NCBI GenBank assembly: GCA_963921195.1
Contig: OY992536.1
Location: 238,612,023 to 238,676,022, forward strand
Direction: 5' to 3'
Origin: Pegoplata infirma
Lineage: Eukaryota; Arthropoda; Insecta; Diptera; Anthomyiidae
DNA: 64,000 nucleotides
This document shows, piece by piece, positions 32,154 to 42,639 of this stretch. The notes beneath the pieces were generated by a model. It saw only the letters and a list, made by a program, of their open reading frames with translations. It searched no databases and was not told where the DNA came from. Both the position numbers and the translations under genes were made by a program. Each line of letters opens with the position of its first letter. Position 1 is the stretch's first letter.

Positions 32154-34191
32154 TGGGGCATTCCAAGCCAAATCACTCACTTTTAGACCCGACCCCTTTC
32201 GATTTATTTTATTTTTGGATATGTTTTAGTACTTATTAAATGCAACTTGGACACCAATTTTCAGCCTTTTGTTTCAAGATGGTGTTAAGTAATCAATTTT
32301 TCAAAATGGCGATTTTCTCAAAAAAAATAAAAAATTTAAATTTTTAATAAATTTTGACCATTAGAAAATATAGATATTTTAAAAAAAGTTGGACAGCGTT
32401 TTGTTGGTATTTAAATGTAGTTTTAGAAAAAAAATATGAAAAAATTATTCGAAGTAATTATCACTTATTTTTTGACGTTTAAAAATTAAAATCGACTTTT
32501 TGAAAAAGTCCGAAACCTTCGATTTTTTTGTAAAAAACTCTAAAAATTCTACTCTAAATTACGCAACTTTTAAGCTATAACTCGAGATGTGATCACAATT
32601 CTTTCTATTTTTTTTCAAATTTTTAAAATTGCACTTTTTATTTTTTGGGTCTGATTTTTTTTTGTGGTGCTCAAAAAAAAAAAAATTACTAGATACTGAC
32701 CCTAACTTACCCAAGATATATTCATTTGGAGGTAAAAATACGTCTCACAAAAATTAAGGACGATCGGACATGGGTAAGGCGTTCAGCATGGACCTTGAAA
32801 TATTAAAAAACGGATTACAAGGAAAAAAATGATTTTTTTTCTGTTTTCGCAAATTTTTTTGGTATTTTGAATTAATTATAAATTTAAGTGACTACAGAAA
32901 TATGATGTGGAGTAAAATACCTTTCTAATAAGGTACTAAAACCTAAAATCGGTTAAAAATCAGCCAAGTTATTACAACTTCCCCAGGCATCTAACGAGTG
33001 TCACACCACGTGATTAATGAATTCGAGTCCCATTTTTTAAATTTATTGAAATTATCTACTTTAATAACATTTTTTTCTTATTCATGTTTCAGTGTAATGT
33101 TTTTTTTGTTTTTCCGAATTCAAAAATTAAAAATAAATAAAAATTTTAAAATGGAGATTTCAAAATAGTGTTGAAAAATGGAGGTATTTTTTGCATTAAT
33201 TTAAATCATGTTAGCAAAACACAATATCAAAAATACTTGTCATCTAATAACATTTGAACTTGAAGAATAAAAAAATGTGATTTCAGTAGAAAATTTCAAT
33301 AAATTTTTAAAATTGTATCGTATTGCTTAATCAAGTGGTCTGCCACACATTAGATGCCTGGGGAAGTTGTAATAACTTGGCTGATTTTTAACCGATTTTA
33401 GTTTTTGGTACCTTATTAGAGAGGCATTTTACTCCGTATTATAATTCTGTAACCACTTGAATTTAAACTTAACTTAAAATACCAAAAAAATTTAGAAAAC
33501 AGAAAAAAATCCATATTTTTCCTAGTAATCCGCTTTCTAAACTTCAAGGCCCATGCGGAACGCCTTACCCATGTCCGATCGTTGTTAATGTTTGTGAGAC
33601 GTATTTTTACCTCGAAATGAATATATCTAGGGTAAGTTAGGGTCAGTATCTACCAATTTAATTTTTTTTAAGGACAATACAAAATAAATCAGAGTCAAAA
33701 AATATAAGGGGCAATTTTCAAAATTTAAAAAAAATTAGAACGAATTGCGATCACATCTCGATTTATGGCTTAAAAGTTGCGTAATTTAGAGTAGAACTTT
33801 TAGACTTAAAAAAAAAAAAAATCGAAGGTTTCGGACTTTTTCAAAAAGTCGATTTTAATTTTAAAACGTTAAAAAATAAGTGATAATTACTTCGAATAAT
33901 TTTTTAATATTTTTTTTCTAAAACTACATTTAAATACCAACAAAACGTTGTCCAACTTTTTTTAAGACATCTAAAGTTTTAACTGGTCAAAATTAATTGA
34001 AAATTTCAAGTTTTTAATTTTTTTTGAAAAAATCGCCATTTTGAAAAATTGATTACTCAACACCATCTTGGAATAAAAGGCTGAAAATTGGTGTCCAAGT
34101 TGCATTTAATAAGTACTAAAACATATCCAAAAATAAAATAAATCGAAAGGGGTCGGGTCTAAAAGTGAGTGATTTGGCTTGGAAAGCCCCA
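32154..34191. mobile_element. 2-kb TA-target foldback inserted in gag of the I-clade element
   Basis: The ends TGGGGCATTCCAAGCCAAAT and GGCTTGGAAAGCCCCA are bordered by TA (32152-32153, 34192-34193). Removing the element plus one TA leaves the gag reading frame continuous across the site. The arms of about 1 kb each are nearly complementary along their whole length (for example GTTGGACAGCGTTTTGTTGG at 32389 versus CCAACAAAACGTTGTCCAAC at 33938). Non-coding. It is the complete reference copy for the interrupted 10191-14766 element. Confidence 0.9.
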
Positions 34192-34895
34192 TATGTAGTG
34201 GAGTGTTAATTGCTTTACTATCTACCATTTTTTTAATTTTTTGAACTTCTGTGACGTTTTGATCAGAGAGGCCGAATTTTATTTCGTCTTCAGTTAGGTC
34301 TTTTAACTCGGGGCAAAAAATAACACCTTTCACAGTATTCAGATTATCATGATACGAACATGTGATATCACAAACGTTAGCTAGCTTTTTGGTTTTAATG
34401 AGCAAATCTGCTTGTCTTTTGGTTTTTGTAAGAATCAGTATGTTGCCGTCACGTGTGAATTTTGTAAAAATTCGATTGCTTTCACTTATAACACCATTAA
34501 GAGCCTTACTTAAAAGGAATATATTAAGTTTGTTTAAAGGTTTTTCAGCGTCTGTAAATTTCATAGAAACAAATTTTGGATTGTCTTGTTGGTTTGTTTT
34601 TGATGAAAGGTATGGAAAATTGATTTCCGTTTCAATGTAAGCTTTGTGTTTAGATTTTTTTCTTGGAGGGGAGTCTTTGTAGAGACCACCTCCTCCTCCC
34701 CCTGGAGGCGGAGAGCTCATGTTGAAAAGGTTTATGCAATATTTTTCACTATGCGGTGTTTTTTATGTTTTATTTTGCGAGAGTAAGAAATTAAACCGGT
34801 TTTTGTTTAGTGTTCTTTCCTACGATAGAATAATTAAAGCGCGCACAATTTTATAGGTGTTGTTTGTTCAACTGTTAACTGTGTCATTTTTTGTC

Positions 34896-35650
34896 ATTTA
34901 AGAAAAAAAAAGAAAAATAACAATTTTTTTTTTTTGAGTGTAAAATTTTTTTCGAGTGTAATGTTTTTTACTGGTAAAATATTTCTGAGCCAATGCACGT
35001 ACGTATGTACACAAAATATTGTCATTTTTGTAAAAAAAACTAAATTTTTTTTTGAGTGTAAAATTTTTTTTGAGTGTAAAATTTTTTTCGAGTGTAAAAT
35101 TTTTTCGAGTGTAATTTACAAGTTACCAATGCTTTTAAAACTAAGCAAGTTTAAAAAGCATTGCTTTAAAACTAAGCAATTTTGAACAGCATTGTTAAGT
35201 TACCACCAATGCATTTAAAACTTGTTAAACACGTGGCATTTAAGATGAAACTAATCTGAAATTCAGGGTTTTGCTTATTACTTTTGAACCACTGGACCGA
35301 TTGAGCTGAAATTTAATACCAAACAGGCCTGGGGAACGGCAAAGATACATGTCAAGCTTGAGCAGTCTTATTATTGTCTTTATAAAGTAATCGTGTTTTT
35401 TATCTCATAAATTCCCGAAACACCCTTGCCTAAATTTACTCTTTTGCACATAACTTTTGAACCACTGGACCGCTTTGGCTGGATTGCAATACCAACCTGA
35501 CCAGGTAAAGGACCAACATATACGCCAAACTTCAGTAAAGTAAAGTCTTTCAAAAGTTAGCGTGTTTTCTACGGATGGACAGACAGACGGACGAACAGAC
35601 GGACGGACATCGCTAGATCAACTTAAAATCGATCGAGGATCACGAATATA
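34896..35650 (-). mobile_element. Mini-me-like repeat with TTTTTTTCGAGTGTAAAA minisatellite
   Basis: 35045-35115 holds four or five copies of an 18-bp unit (TTTTTTTCGAGTGTAAAA), with related words at 34930-34965. Then come words also seen in reverse at 22190-22330 (TTTGAACCACTGGACCG, CCTGACCAGGTAAAGGACCA) and a GACAGACGGACGAACAGACG GACGGACATCGCTAGAT tract with GATCGAGGATCACGAATATA at 35632. This is a minus-orientation mini-me copy lying against the foldback at 35655. Confidence 0.6.
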
Positions 35651-36429
35651 TATATGCCCCATATATCCATGTCCATGTCAAATCGGACACTTCGAAATTT
35701 TTTTTTTTAGATTTTCCCAATTTGTTTACAGTTTTTAGTCCCCTTCGAAAACTCCTTCGTGGTAAATTTTCAGATTTTTTTGATAACCCGTTCAAAAGAT
35801 ATCGAATTTTTTAAAATTGGTAGTTTGTTTCTTTACTCAAACTTCTTTTTCTCATAACTTTTTCAATAATAGTCCAAATTTCAAAATTTTTTTTTTCAAA
35901 ATTTTTGTTTTTTACGTCCTTTTTTAAAAAGAAATACCAAAAAATTCTTAAAAGCGCTCTAGTATGCGATTTTTAAGTTTTAATATTTAAATCTCATTTT
36001 TGAAAATGTTCGTACTCTTCGATTTTTTTGACATTTTTTTGTGTAAAACTCCTATCGATTCTACAAATTTTTTGCCCAGGAGGATCGTGGGATAACAATT
36101 ATTACTATTTGTTAAAATTTTTTGAAAAAATTTTATTGTAATTTTTCAATCTTAATATCATTTCTACTGCTCCAATGATGCGTTATAGAGCGTTTATTTA
36201 TAAGACTGACCCCTGTTAATTTTTACGTCTTAACATTTCTTTGGAACAAACTAATACCCTATCTCCAATTTCTAAGGGGGCTCCCACACAAACCGACATT
36301 TTTAAAATTTGCTCCAACCGCTCTAACTGTCCTAATAGTGCCCTTAGACCAATCAAATGTATGACCGACCCACATTATTTTTTAAGTCCAAACATTTTCT
36401 CTGAACACACCTACCCTCTATCTTTAACG

Positions 36430-36835
36430 GTTAAGGTGATGCCCATACAACTTTTTTTATTTTTTGTATATTTGTTTTATTTAATCAGCTTCTACCGGTC
36501 CACTGGTGTTTCCGAGAGGGGTTATTAGTGAGACCGACCCCCATTTATTTTTACCCTACAACATTTTTTTAAAACACCTACGCCCTATCTCAACTCCCTT
36601 AGTAGGCTCCCATACAAATAACAGTTGGAGCAAATTTTATAAAAATGTAATTTTGATTGGAAGCCTACTTAGGGAGTGAAGATAGGGAGTAGGTATGTTT
36701 TAAAAAAATGTTGTAGGGTAAAAATAATTGGGGTCGATCTCACTAATGACCCCTCTCGGACGCACCATTGGACCGGTAGAAGCTGATTATATAAAACAAA
36801 TTTACAAAAAATAAAAAAAATTGTATAGGGACCGC
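36430..36835. repeat. Inner hairpin B, a diverged copy of the outer-arm module
   Basis: Arms 36430-36620 and 36650-36835 are complementary (AGCTTCTACCGGTCCACTGG / CCATTGGACCGGTAGAAGCT). The arm sequence repeats the pattern of the outer arm: GAGACCGACCCCCATTTATT, ACCCTACAACATTTTT, CGCCCTATCTC, GGCTCCCATACAAA. Confidence 0.7.
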
Positions 36836-36859
36836 CTTAAAAACACTGCGGAACACTAA

Positions 36860-38025
36860 AAAATAAACAAGAGTTACGACCATCATTTCTATATATTTCG
36901 GACATGCTGATTCGAATGGCGTACTCCGTTTTTCGATGTATGGTACAGTTTTCTTGCAAAATGTCGTTAAAGATTTGCTGATTTAGAGACAGTTTTTTAA
37001 CAAAAAAATTTGCAAAGTTAATGATTTATAAATTTTATGGCATGGAAAACAAAGATATGACTTGTAGCAATATTTCTTATGCAAATTTGGTTTAATACTT
37101 TTCATCTTAAGTCATTAAATTCGCGAATTTCTTAATTTTTTAAGGTTTTCGCGAAATTAACAACCAAATTGGTCTTTGATAAAAACTTGCTTTTAGTGAA
37201 TCAAATGGCATCCCTAACAATACGAATAGTGGGAAAAAACAGCTATATTATATGGACCATCATGATGAAAATCGCGATAAACAGTTTTTTTGTATATGAC
37301 AGCCTCACTTTACGAGATGATTTAAGGCTCCATCTTTTAGTATATAATGTGGTAACCTTAAACAACTAATTCACCAAAAATTTGGCCTAAAAAGTTTTCA
37401 TTTGCAAAAGTTATCTTAACAAAAACTAATATTTCAGTGTTTTCCATGCAATAATTATAGTTTTTGTTAAGATAACTTTTGCAAATGAAAACTTTTTTGG
37501 ACAAATTTTGGGTCAGCTCATTATTTAAGGTTCCCACATTATATACTAAAAGATGGGGCCTTAAATCATCTCGTAAAGTGATGCTGCCATATACAAAAAA
37601 AAGGGTTTTCGCGATTTTCATCATGATGGTCCATAAAACATATACGTTTTTTCTTCACTATTCGTAGTGTCATGGGTACCTTTATGATCCACAAAATGCA
37701 AGGTTTTTATCAGAGACCAATTTAGGGGTTAATTTCGCGAAAACGTAAAAAAATTAAGAAATCCGCGATTTTAAGGGCTTAAGATGAAAAGCTTTAAACC
37801 AAATTTACATTAGAAATATTGCTACAAGTTATATCTTTGTTTTCCATGCCATAGCATTTAAAAATCATTAGCTTTGGAAATTTTTTTGTTAAAAAAGCAG
37901 CTGAAAATCAGCCAATCTTTAATGACATTTTGCTAGAAAACTGTACCATACATCGAAAAACGGAGTACGCCATTCGATTCAGCATGTCCGAAATATATAG
38001 AAATGATGGTCGTACCTCTTGTTTT
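36860..38025. repeat. Inner hairpin C (about 560-bp arms)
   Basis: The left arm begins at ACAAGAGTTACGACCATCAT and its complement ends at GATGGTCGTACCTCTTGT (38025). The centre near 37440 has AAAAGTTTTCATTTGCAAAA GTTATC facing its complement. It contains TCGCGAATTTCTTAATTTTT and CGTACTCCGTTTTTCGATGT words in both arms. No coding capacity was recognised. Confidence 0.75.
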
Positions 38026-38702
38026 CTAAAATAGTGGTTAGTTTTGTCACGCAGTGAAATTAGAGATAGAGGGTAGGTATGTTAAGAAAAAATGTTACTA
38101 AAAAAATACTGTGGGTCGGTCATACATTTTGTTGGTCCAAGGGCACTATTAGGGCAGTTAGAGCGGTTGGAGCAAATTTTAAAAAATGTCATTTTGTGTG
38201 GGAGCCCCCTTAGAAATTAGAGATAGGGTATTAGTTTGTTCCAAAGAAATGTTAAGACGTAAAAATTAATGGGGGTCGGTCTTATAAATGACCATTGGAG
38301 CAGTAGAAATGATTTTAAGATTGGAAACTTACAATAAATTTTTTTTAAAAAATTTAAAAAAATAGTAATATTCGTTATCCCCCGATCCTCCTGGGCAAAA
38401 AATTTGAAGAATCGATAGAAGTTTTACACAAAAAAATTTCAAAAAAATCGAAGAATACAAACATTTTTAAAAATTAGATTTAAATTTTAAAACTTAAAAA
38501 TCGCATATTAGAGCTCTTTTAAGAATTTTTTGGGATTTTTTTAAAAGTACGTAAAAAAACAAAAATTTTAAAAAAAAAAATTTAAATTTGGACTATAATT
38601 GAAGAAGTTATGAGGAAAAGAAGTTTGAGTAAAGAAGTAAACTACCAATTTTTAAAAATTCGATATCTTTTGAACGGGTCATCAAAAAAATCTCAAAATT
38701 TG

Positions 38703-39891
38703 CCTCAGCGATGTTTAGGTTCAACTTTGGTGTCGACGAAAAGTTTAACCGCAGTTTTTAAATATCTTCACAAACTGAGTATGCAGTTTTAATTGTATTT
38801 ATTTGCAGGTCACAAAACAGTTATCATCGAAATCATATCTTCTCAATTTCGCGAGAAATCGCAAAATTAAAAAAAAAATAAAAAATAAAAAATTGGAAAA
38901 AATTTAATTTTTCGCGTAAATTAGCAGTCAAGATATTGATTTGAGCAGTTTTACCACCTTTAACCACATAAAATTTAAACTGCATACAATAAATTTGTCG
39001 CTTCTTGATTGCTTTTCCTTTATTCTAGACACTAAAGAAAAAATAAATTAATTAATATAAAAGCTTGAACAGGAATTTTGCAATTTCTGGGGAAATTGAT
39101 CATTCATAATTTTTATGCTTGCAGTTTTGTCAACTTTAATAACCTCGAATTCAAAGTGCATACCACATTTTTGTCGTTAATTGAAGTAAATGTTTTTACA
39201 GACCAATAGTAACACAAAGTAGTTTAGTAAGTTTTTTTTAGCTTCTTTTATTTATTAAAACTAGAATTACCCCCAAAAAGCTGTTTTTCGCTATTTCTCG
39301 CGAAAGTGAGCAGCTATAATTTTTTTTGTGGGCAGTTTTAGTTTCTTCCAACATGCTCAAATCAAACTGCGTACCACTTTTATTTATTATTTTTAAAGAA
39401 CTGGTTTTAAAATATAAATAAATAATAAAAACAAAATTATATAATTACGCGATATCTCGCGAAATTTAACACCTACAATTTTGATGTCAATAGCTGTGTG
39501 CCCCTTGATCGAGCACATGTAAAACTGCATACCATGTTTTTACGAAATTTTAAAGAAACCTATCTAAAGATAAAAAACGAAAACAAAAACCGCAAAAAAT
39601 TAATTTCGCGATTTCTCGCGAACTAAAGAATATAGGATATTGATGTTTACTGTTTTGTGACCTTTTAATAAGAACCACTAAAACTGTATACTTAGTTTTT
39701 GAAAATATTTTGAAAAACTTCAATGTCAACATTTTAAAAACTACAAAAACACTAATTTCGCGTTATCTCGCGAATGCGAGCAGCTACAATTTTGCTGTTA
39801 ACAGTTTTGTTACATTTAATCTTGTAGGAATCGAACTGCTCTTACACTTTTCGTCCACACTAAAGTTCAACCTAAACATCGCTGAGGCTCA
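38703..39891. mobile_element. TIR element built of about six decayed tandem repeats with a TCGCGA dyad
   Basis: CCTCAGCGATGTTTAGGTTC AACTTTGGTGTCGACGAAAAGT and its complement at 39850-39891 form inverted ends of about 40 bp. No target duplication is obvious. The interior repeats a 155-200-bp block with TTTCGCGATTTCTCGCGAA-like dyads (38848, 39293, 39453, 39608, 39760 and a decayed one near 39090), followed each time by GCAGTTTTGT...AACTGCATACCA. It truncates the foldback to its left. Confidence 0.7.
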
Positions 39892-40366
39892 CCGTGAGCA
39901 CTTGTTTAAAACGGTTAATGAAATTTTTCATTAAATGTATGATAGTATTCATTTATTACATGTGGAATAGCAGTGGGTAATACCATATTCGCATTCATTT
40001 AAACTAGTTTAATTATTTGTTTTCCCCATACAATTTATCTGTCAAAATAAAAATTTCGCAATTTTTTTTTGCTGGGTTGTGTAGATATTTGAGAGTGTTT
40101 TTAAATTATACAGTACCTATGGGTACTTAAGTTAATTTTTAGTTTTCATATCACTTGTTTATGGTCGCAAAATATTAATGGTAAATATTAAATTTATATT
40201 GCAGTGCATTTTGTTAGGTATATTAAATGTTGAAAAAAAAAAAAAAATATAAAAAGAAAAATGTTCAAAACAGCTCTTTTTATACATACATAGTTGGATT
40301 TAAGAAATTTTACAATTTAAAATACCGGAATTTTAATGATTTCCTACATTGCACACAGGCCCAGCA
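39892..40366. other. Interval without recognised feature
   Basis: A lone TTTTTTGCTGGG word at 40064-40076 resembles the right end of the CCCAGC-end families, but no left end was found. No gene is visible. Confidence 0.4.
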
Positions 40367-41075
40367 TGATCCAATTCCGCCCAAAAGTCTTTATCGTTGT
40401 TGTTTATCCGTCTGAAAATGTGCTTCTAGAGGAATTCGCTGTCGCTGATTTAAAAATTTAGCTAAAAACCAAAAAAATCAAAATGGCGGATCCAATATGG
40501 CGGACAATTTTTTTGTCAAAATTGTCCGATTGAACTCAAATTTTGTTTTATGCGGGTCTTGGAGTTACTGAATACGAATCGTTACTCCGAATTTTGAAAA
40601 ACAAAATGGCGGACTAAATATGCTGCTTAAAATGGGCTTCTAGAGTATTTCGGGGTCGCTGATTTCAAAATTTAACTAAAAACTAAAAAAATCAAAATGG
40701 CGCATCCAATATGGCATACAAATTTTTTTAATAATTGTCCGATCTAACTCAAATTTTGTTTTAAGGGGTCTTGGAGTTACTGAATCAGAATTACTGGCGT
40801 GAATTTTGAAAAACAAAATGGCGGACTAAATATGCTTAGTAAAGTTTGTTACAAGTAATTAAAAAACAGTTATATTCCTTTTCATTGTTGAAGCTAGCTG
40901 AAAGTGTGGCCTAGTAAATTTCCGGGTCTGTTATCTTAAAATCGAATTGATAAAATTCAATATGGCGGAAACAATATGGCGGCTAGATTTTTTAACTTTG
41001 TCTGATCTAACTAAAAATTAAGTTTTAAGTGTATTAAGAGTGTCTGAAGTTAAAACTACGCACATAATTTTTATA

Positions 41076-41835
41076 GTAGTAGTAGTAGTAGTAGTAGTAA
41101 GAATTCTTTATTCAATAATGTTTTTTTTTTTTCAAATTACATTATAAAACTTAAAAGAATGTACGGCGTTGACTTTGTCGTTAGCCGGAAAAGAGATTTT
41201 ATAAACATATATATGTATATAAATATTATGTTTTGTGTTTGTAAAAATTAAGTGTTGTATTCAATAATTAAGGTTTTTCTATACGCCAAAGCATTGATTA
41301 AATATTTAACTAGTTTTTCCCAATTATCTTCACCATTTAAAATTGTAATGAGCTCATTTTCTGATATTGTTATTTTTTGGAACCAACGTCGTCGAAAGTT
41401 ATTTAATATAGGACACCTTCCAATAAAATGATGTAAATCTTCAATCTCCTTTTTATTACACAATGAACAATATTTAACAACTTTCCTCGAGAAATGAGAA
41501 CCGTTTAATTCTATTAGATCACATCGAGCCTTAAATATCCACATGATACTCGACTGATAATTGTTGCAGTGGAAATAAAGGTGTGCCACTGAGGTATCTA
41601 TTTTCTTGTAAATGGATTCTGTTTGACTTGCTCGAGTTAATCGACTTTGGTGATATTTATTTTCTAAACAATTTAAAAGCAGTGCTTGGTTTTCATTCCA
41701 TTCCCTTAAAGTAATATTTGTTGACCACGATATGTTGAACTCTACGCCAATCGTATTTAAACATTTCACCCAGGATATATTATGTTCCAACACAAGTCTA
41801 CTTAATTGGTAAGGTAGACGAGAGTCTTGATAATG
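41076..41835 (-). mobile_element. 5'-truncated non-LTR retrotransposon with 14-bp target duplication
   Basis: An exact 14-bp direct repeat ACATAATTTTTATA (41062-41075 and 41836-41849) brackets the insertion. The 3' end is a run of TAG/CTA triplets (41076-41100), preceded on the minus strand by ATTGAATAAAGAATTCTTAC. The body is the C-terminal coding part of ORF2 plus 3' UTR. This is a normal product of target-primed reverse transcription with 5' truncation. Confidence 0.9.
41248..41835 (-). pseudogene. C-terminal ORF2 fragment of a second non-LTR retrotransposon
   Basis: The frame is open from the truncation point and reads ...YQLSRLVLEHNISWVKC... through to ...LIIEYNT and a stop at 41248. 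It includes the zinc motif YCSLCNKKEIEDLHHFIGRCPIL, cited here as CSLC then HHFIGRC (C-x2-C...H-H...C), typical of the region after reverse transcriptase. There are no internal stops in about 195 codons, so the insertion is fairly recent. It differs from the I-clade element at 27-35 kb. Confidence 0.8.
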
Positions 41836-41955
41836 ACATAATTTTTATATATATTTTTTTTTATTTTTGATATAATAAGGGTGTAAATGACTTATTAGTT
41901 TCAGAAAATCTTTTGGAAATGGTGTGGACAAATTATTCACTTTTTTTCTTTATTT

Positions 41956-42150
41956 AGGAAATTCAATAAAAAATCTTTGAATTTAATTGGAAATGATGTA
42001 ACTGATATTTTCCATAATTCTACAAAAAAAACTAGAAATGCAGATAATTTTTTTTCTACACTTAAAGCACTTTCTGGCGATAAAAAAACTAATCAAGCCG
42101 TAAAACATTATTTTGGGTTAAATTTTTTTTTTTCAAAAAAAAAAAAATCT
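41956..42150 (+). pseudogene. Exon-like open stretch of unknown origin
   Basis: A pyrimidine-rich tract and AG (TTTTTTTCTTTATTTAG, ending 41957) precede an open frame with mixed, protein-like composition: NLIGNDVTDIFHNSTKKTRN, then NADNFFSTLKALSGDKKTNQ and AVKHYFGL. It then runs into poly-T/poly-A sequence. I do not recognise the protein. It lies inside the candidate element at 40367-42620 and could be a captured exon or the remains of a transposase. Confidence 0.3.
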
Positions 42151-42639
42151 CGGACCACTGCATATATAACTGTAATTTCGCCATTTACCATTTCGAGCAA
42201 GTTTGGGCAACTTTTTTCAAAAGTTATGGATCCATTCTATATAAGAAAAAATATAAACTGATTGTATCGAACTGAGGATCGCTGAGGATTTTATCGGCGC
42301 GAAGTAAATAACTAAAAAATCATAATTATTTTCACAAAAACGCGAATTGCTGCCAGGAAAATGAGTTATATTTTTCCATATTTTTTCGTTACAAAGGCTA
42401 ATATATAAGGGTGAACCCTGCAAATCAAAAGTTGATCATTAGCAATAGAAATGTGTAAAAAAAAATAAAAAAGTGTCTCCACTTACAAATTTTTTTTTTA
42501 ACTTTTAGTTGGATCATAAAGATAAGTTCAGGAAACCAGCTCCTATATATGTCCAACAAATTGGTATAGATTTTTTTGAGAAATTAAATATAAGGACTTT
42601 TGGGCGGAAATCGATCTGGCTTCATGAATTTCACCATAC

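Larger units (their letters stand above)
30797..34720 (-). pseudogene. ORF1 (gag-like nucleocapsid protein) of the I-clade element, interrupted
   Basis: The N-terminal part (34720 to about 34192) begins MSSPPPGGGGGG and includes the non-LTR gag-type stretch VKGVIFCPELKDLTEDEI. The frame is cut by the 32154-34191 foldback and resumes at 32151 with LLFDLYKLPSEIKIGFQLYK and the first knuckle CKNCNKIGHTQ. It is cut again by the 31520-32026 MITE inside that knuckle, then continues with CSICSLTLH... and a third knuckle. A 4-base duplication (TTAATTAA at about 31418-31425) shifts the frame in the third knuckle. A low-complexity N/K/T/E-rich C-terminal tail (31411-30797) follows. ORF1 normally binds element RNA and chaperones reverse transcription. 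Confidence 0.8.
26920..34895 (-). mobile_element. I-clade non-LTR retrotransposon, nearly full length, inactive, with two nested insertions
   Basis: On the minus strand the order is: a 5' UTR (about 34895-34721), ORF1 (gag-like, three CCHC knuckles), a 68-bp gap, ORF2 (AP endonuclease, reverse transcriptase, RNase H, C-terminal CCHC), a 3' UTR and a (TAA)n tail at 26920-26944. The RNase H domain, three knuckles and TAA tail together fit the I clade. Subtracting the two insertions (32154-34191 and 31520-32026) leaves about 5.4 kb, close to Drosophila I-factor length. A target duplication could not be identified, so the 5' end is approximate. Multiple frameshifts and stops show it is dead. Confidence 0.85.
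35655..38702. mobile_element. Compound foldback with concentric and side-by-side hairpins
   Basis: The outer arms (35660-36440 and 38040-38700) match the compact foldback at 20832-22107 (CCATGTCAAATCGGACACTT, AATAATAGTCCAAATTTC, GCCCAGGAGGATCGTGGGAT). Between them are two separate hairpins: 36430-36835 and 36860-38025. The left terminus is rearranged (TGCCCCATATATCCATG) and the right terminus is cut off by the element that starts at 38703. The whole 3-kb block can fold back on itself. The frames 36241-36528, 37169-37369, 37358-37624 and 37479-37667 lie in arms. Confidence 0.75.
40367..42620. mobile_element. Candidate TIR element with tandem modules and an exon-like stretch
   Basis: GATCCAATTCCGCCCAAAAGTCTTTAT near 40368 (split as GATCCAATTCCGCC / CAAAAGTCTTTAT) is inverted as ATAAGGACTTTTGGGCGG AAATCGATC at 42590-42616. 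Inside are degenerate direct modules (40420-40640, 40640-40850, 40895-41061) with CAAAATGGCGG, CTTGGAGTTACTGAAT and CTTCTAGAG words, a non-LTR insertion at 41076-41835 and an exon-like frame at 41956-42150. No target duplication was identified, so the unit is tentative. Confidence 0.45.

Noticed and set aside
26865..34960. Target-site duplication of the I-clade element
   Set aside because: TTTTGAGTG occurs near both ends but is not adjacent to the tail and belongs to a CACTC-end repeat word, so I could not accept it as a TSD.
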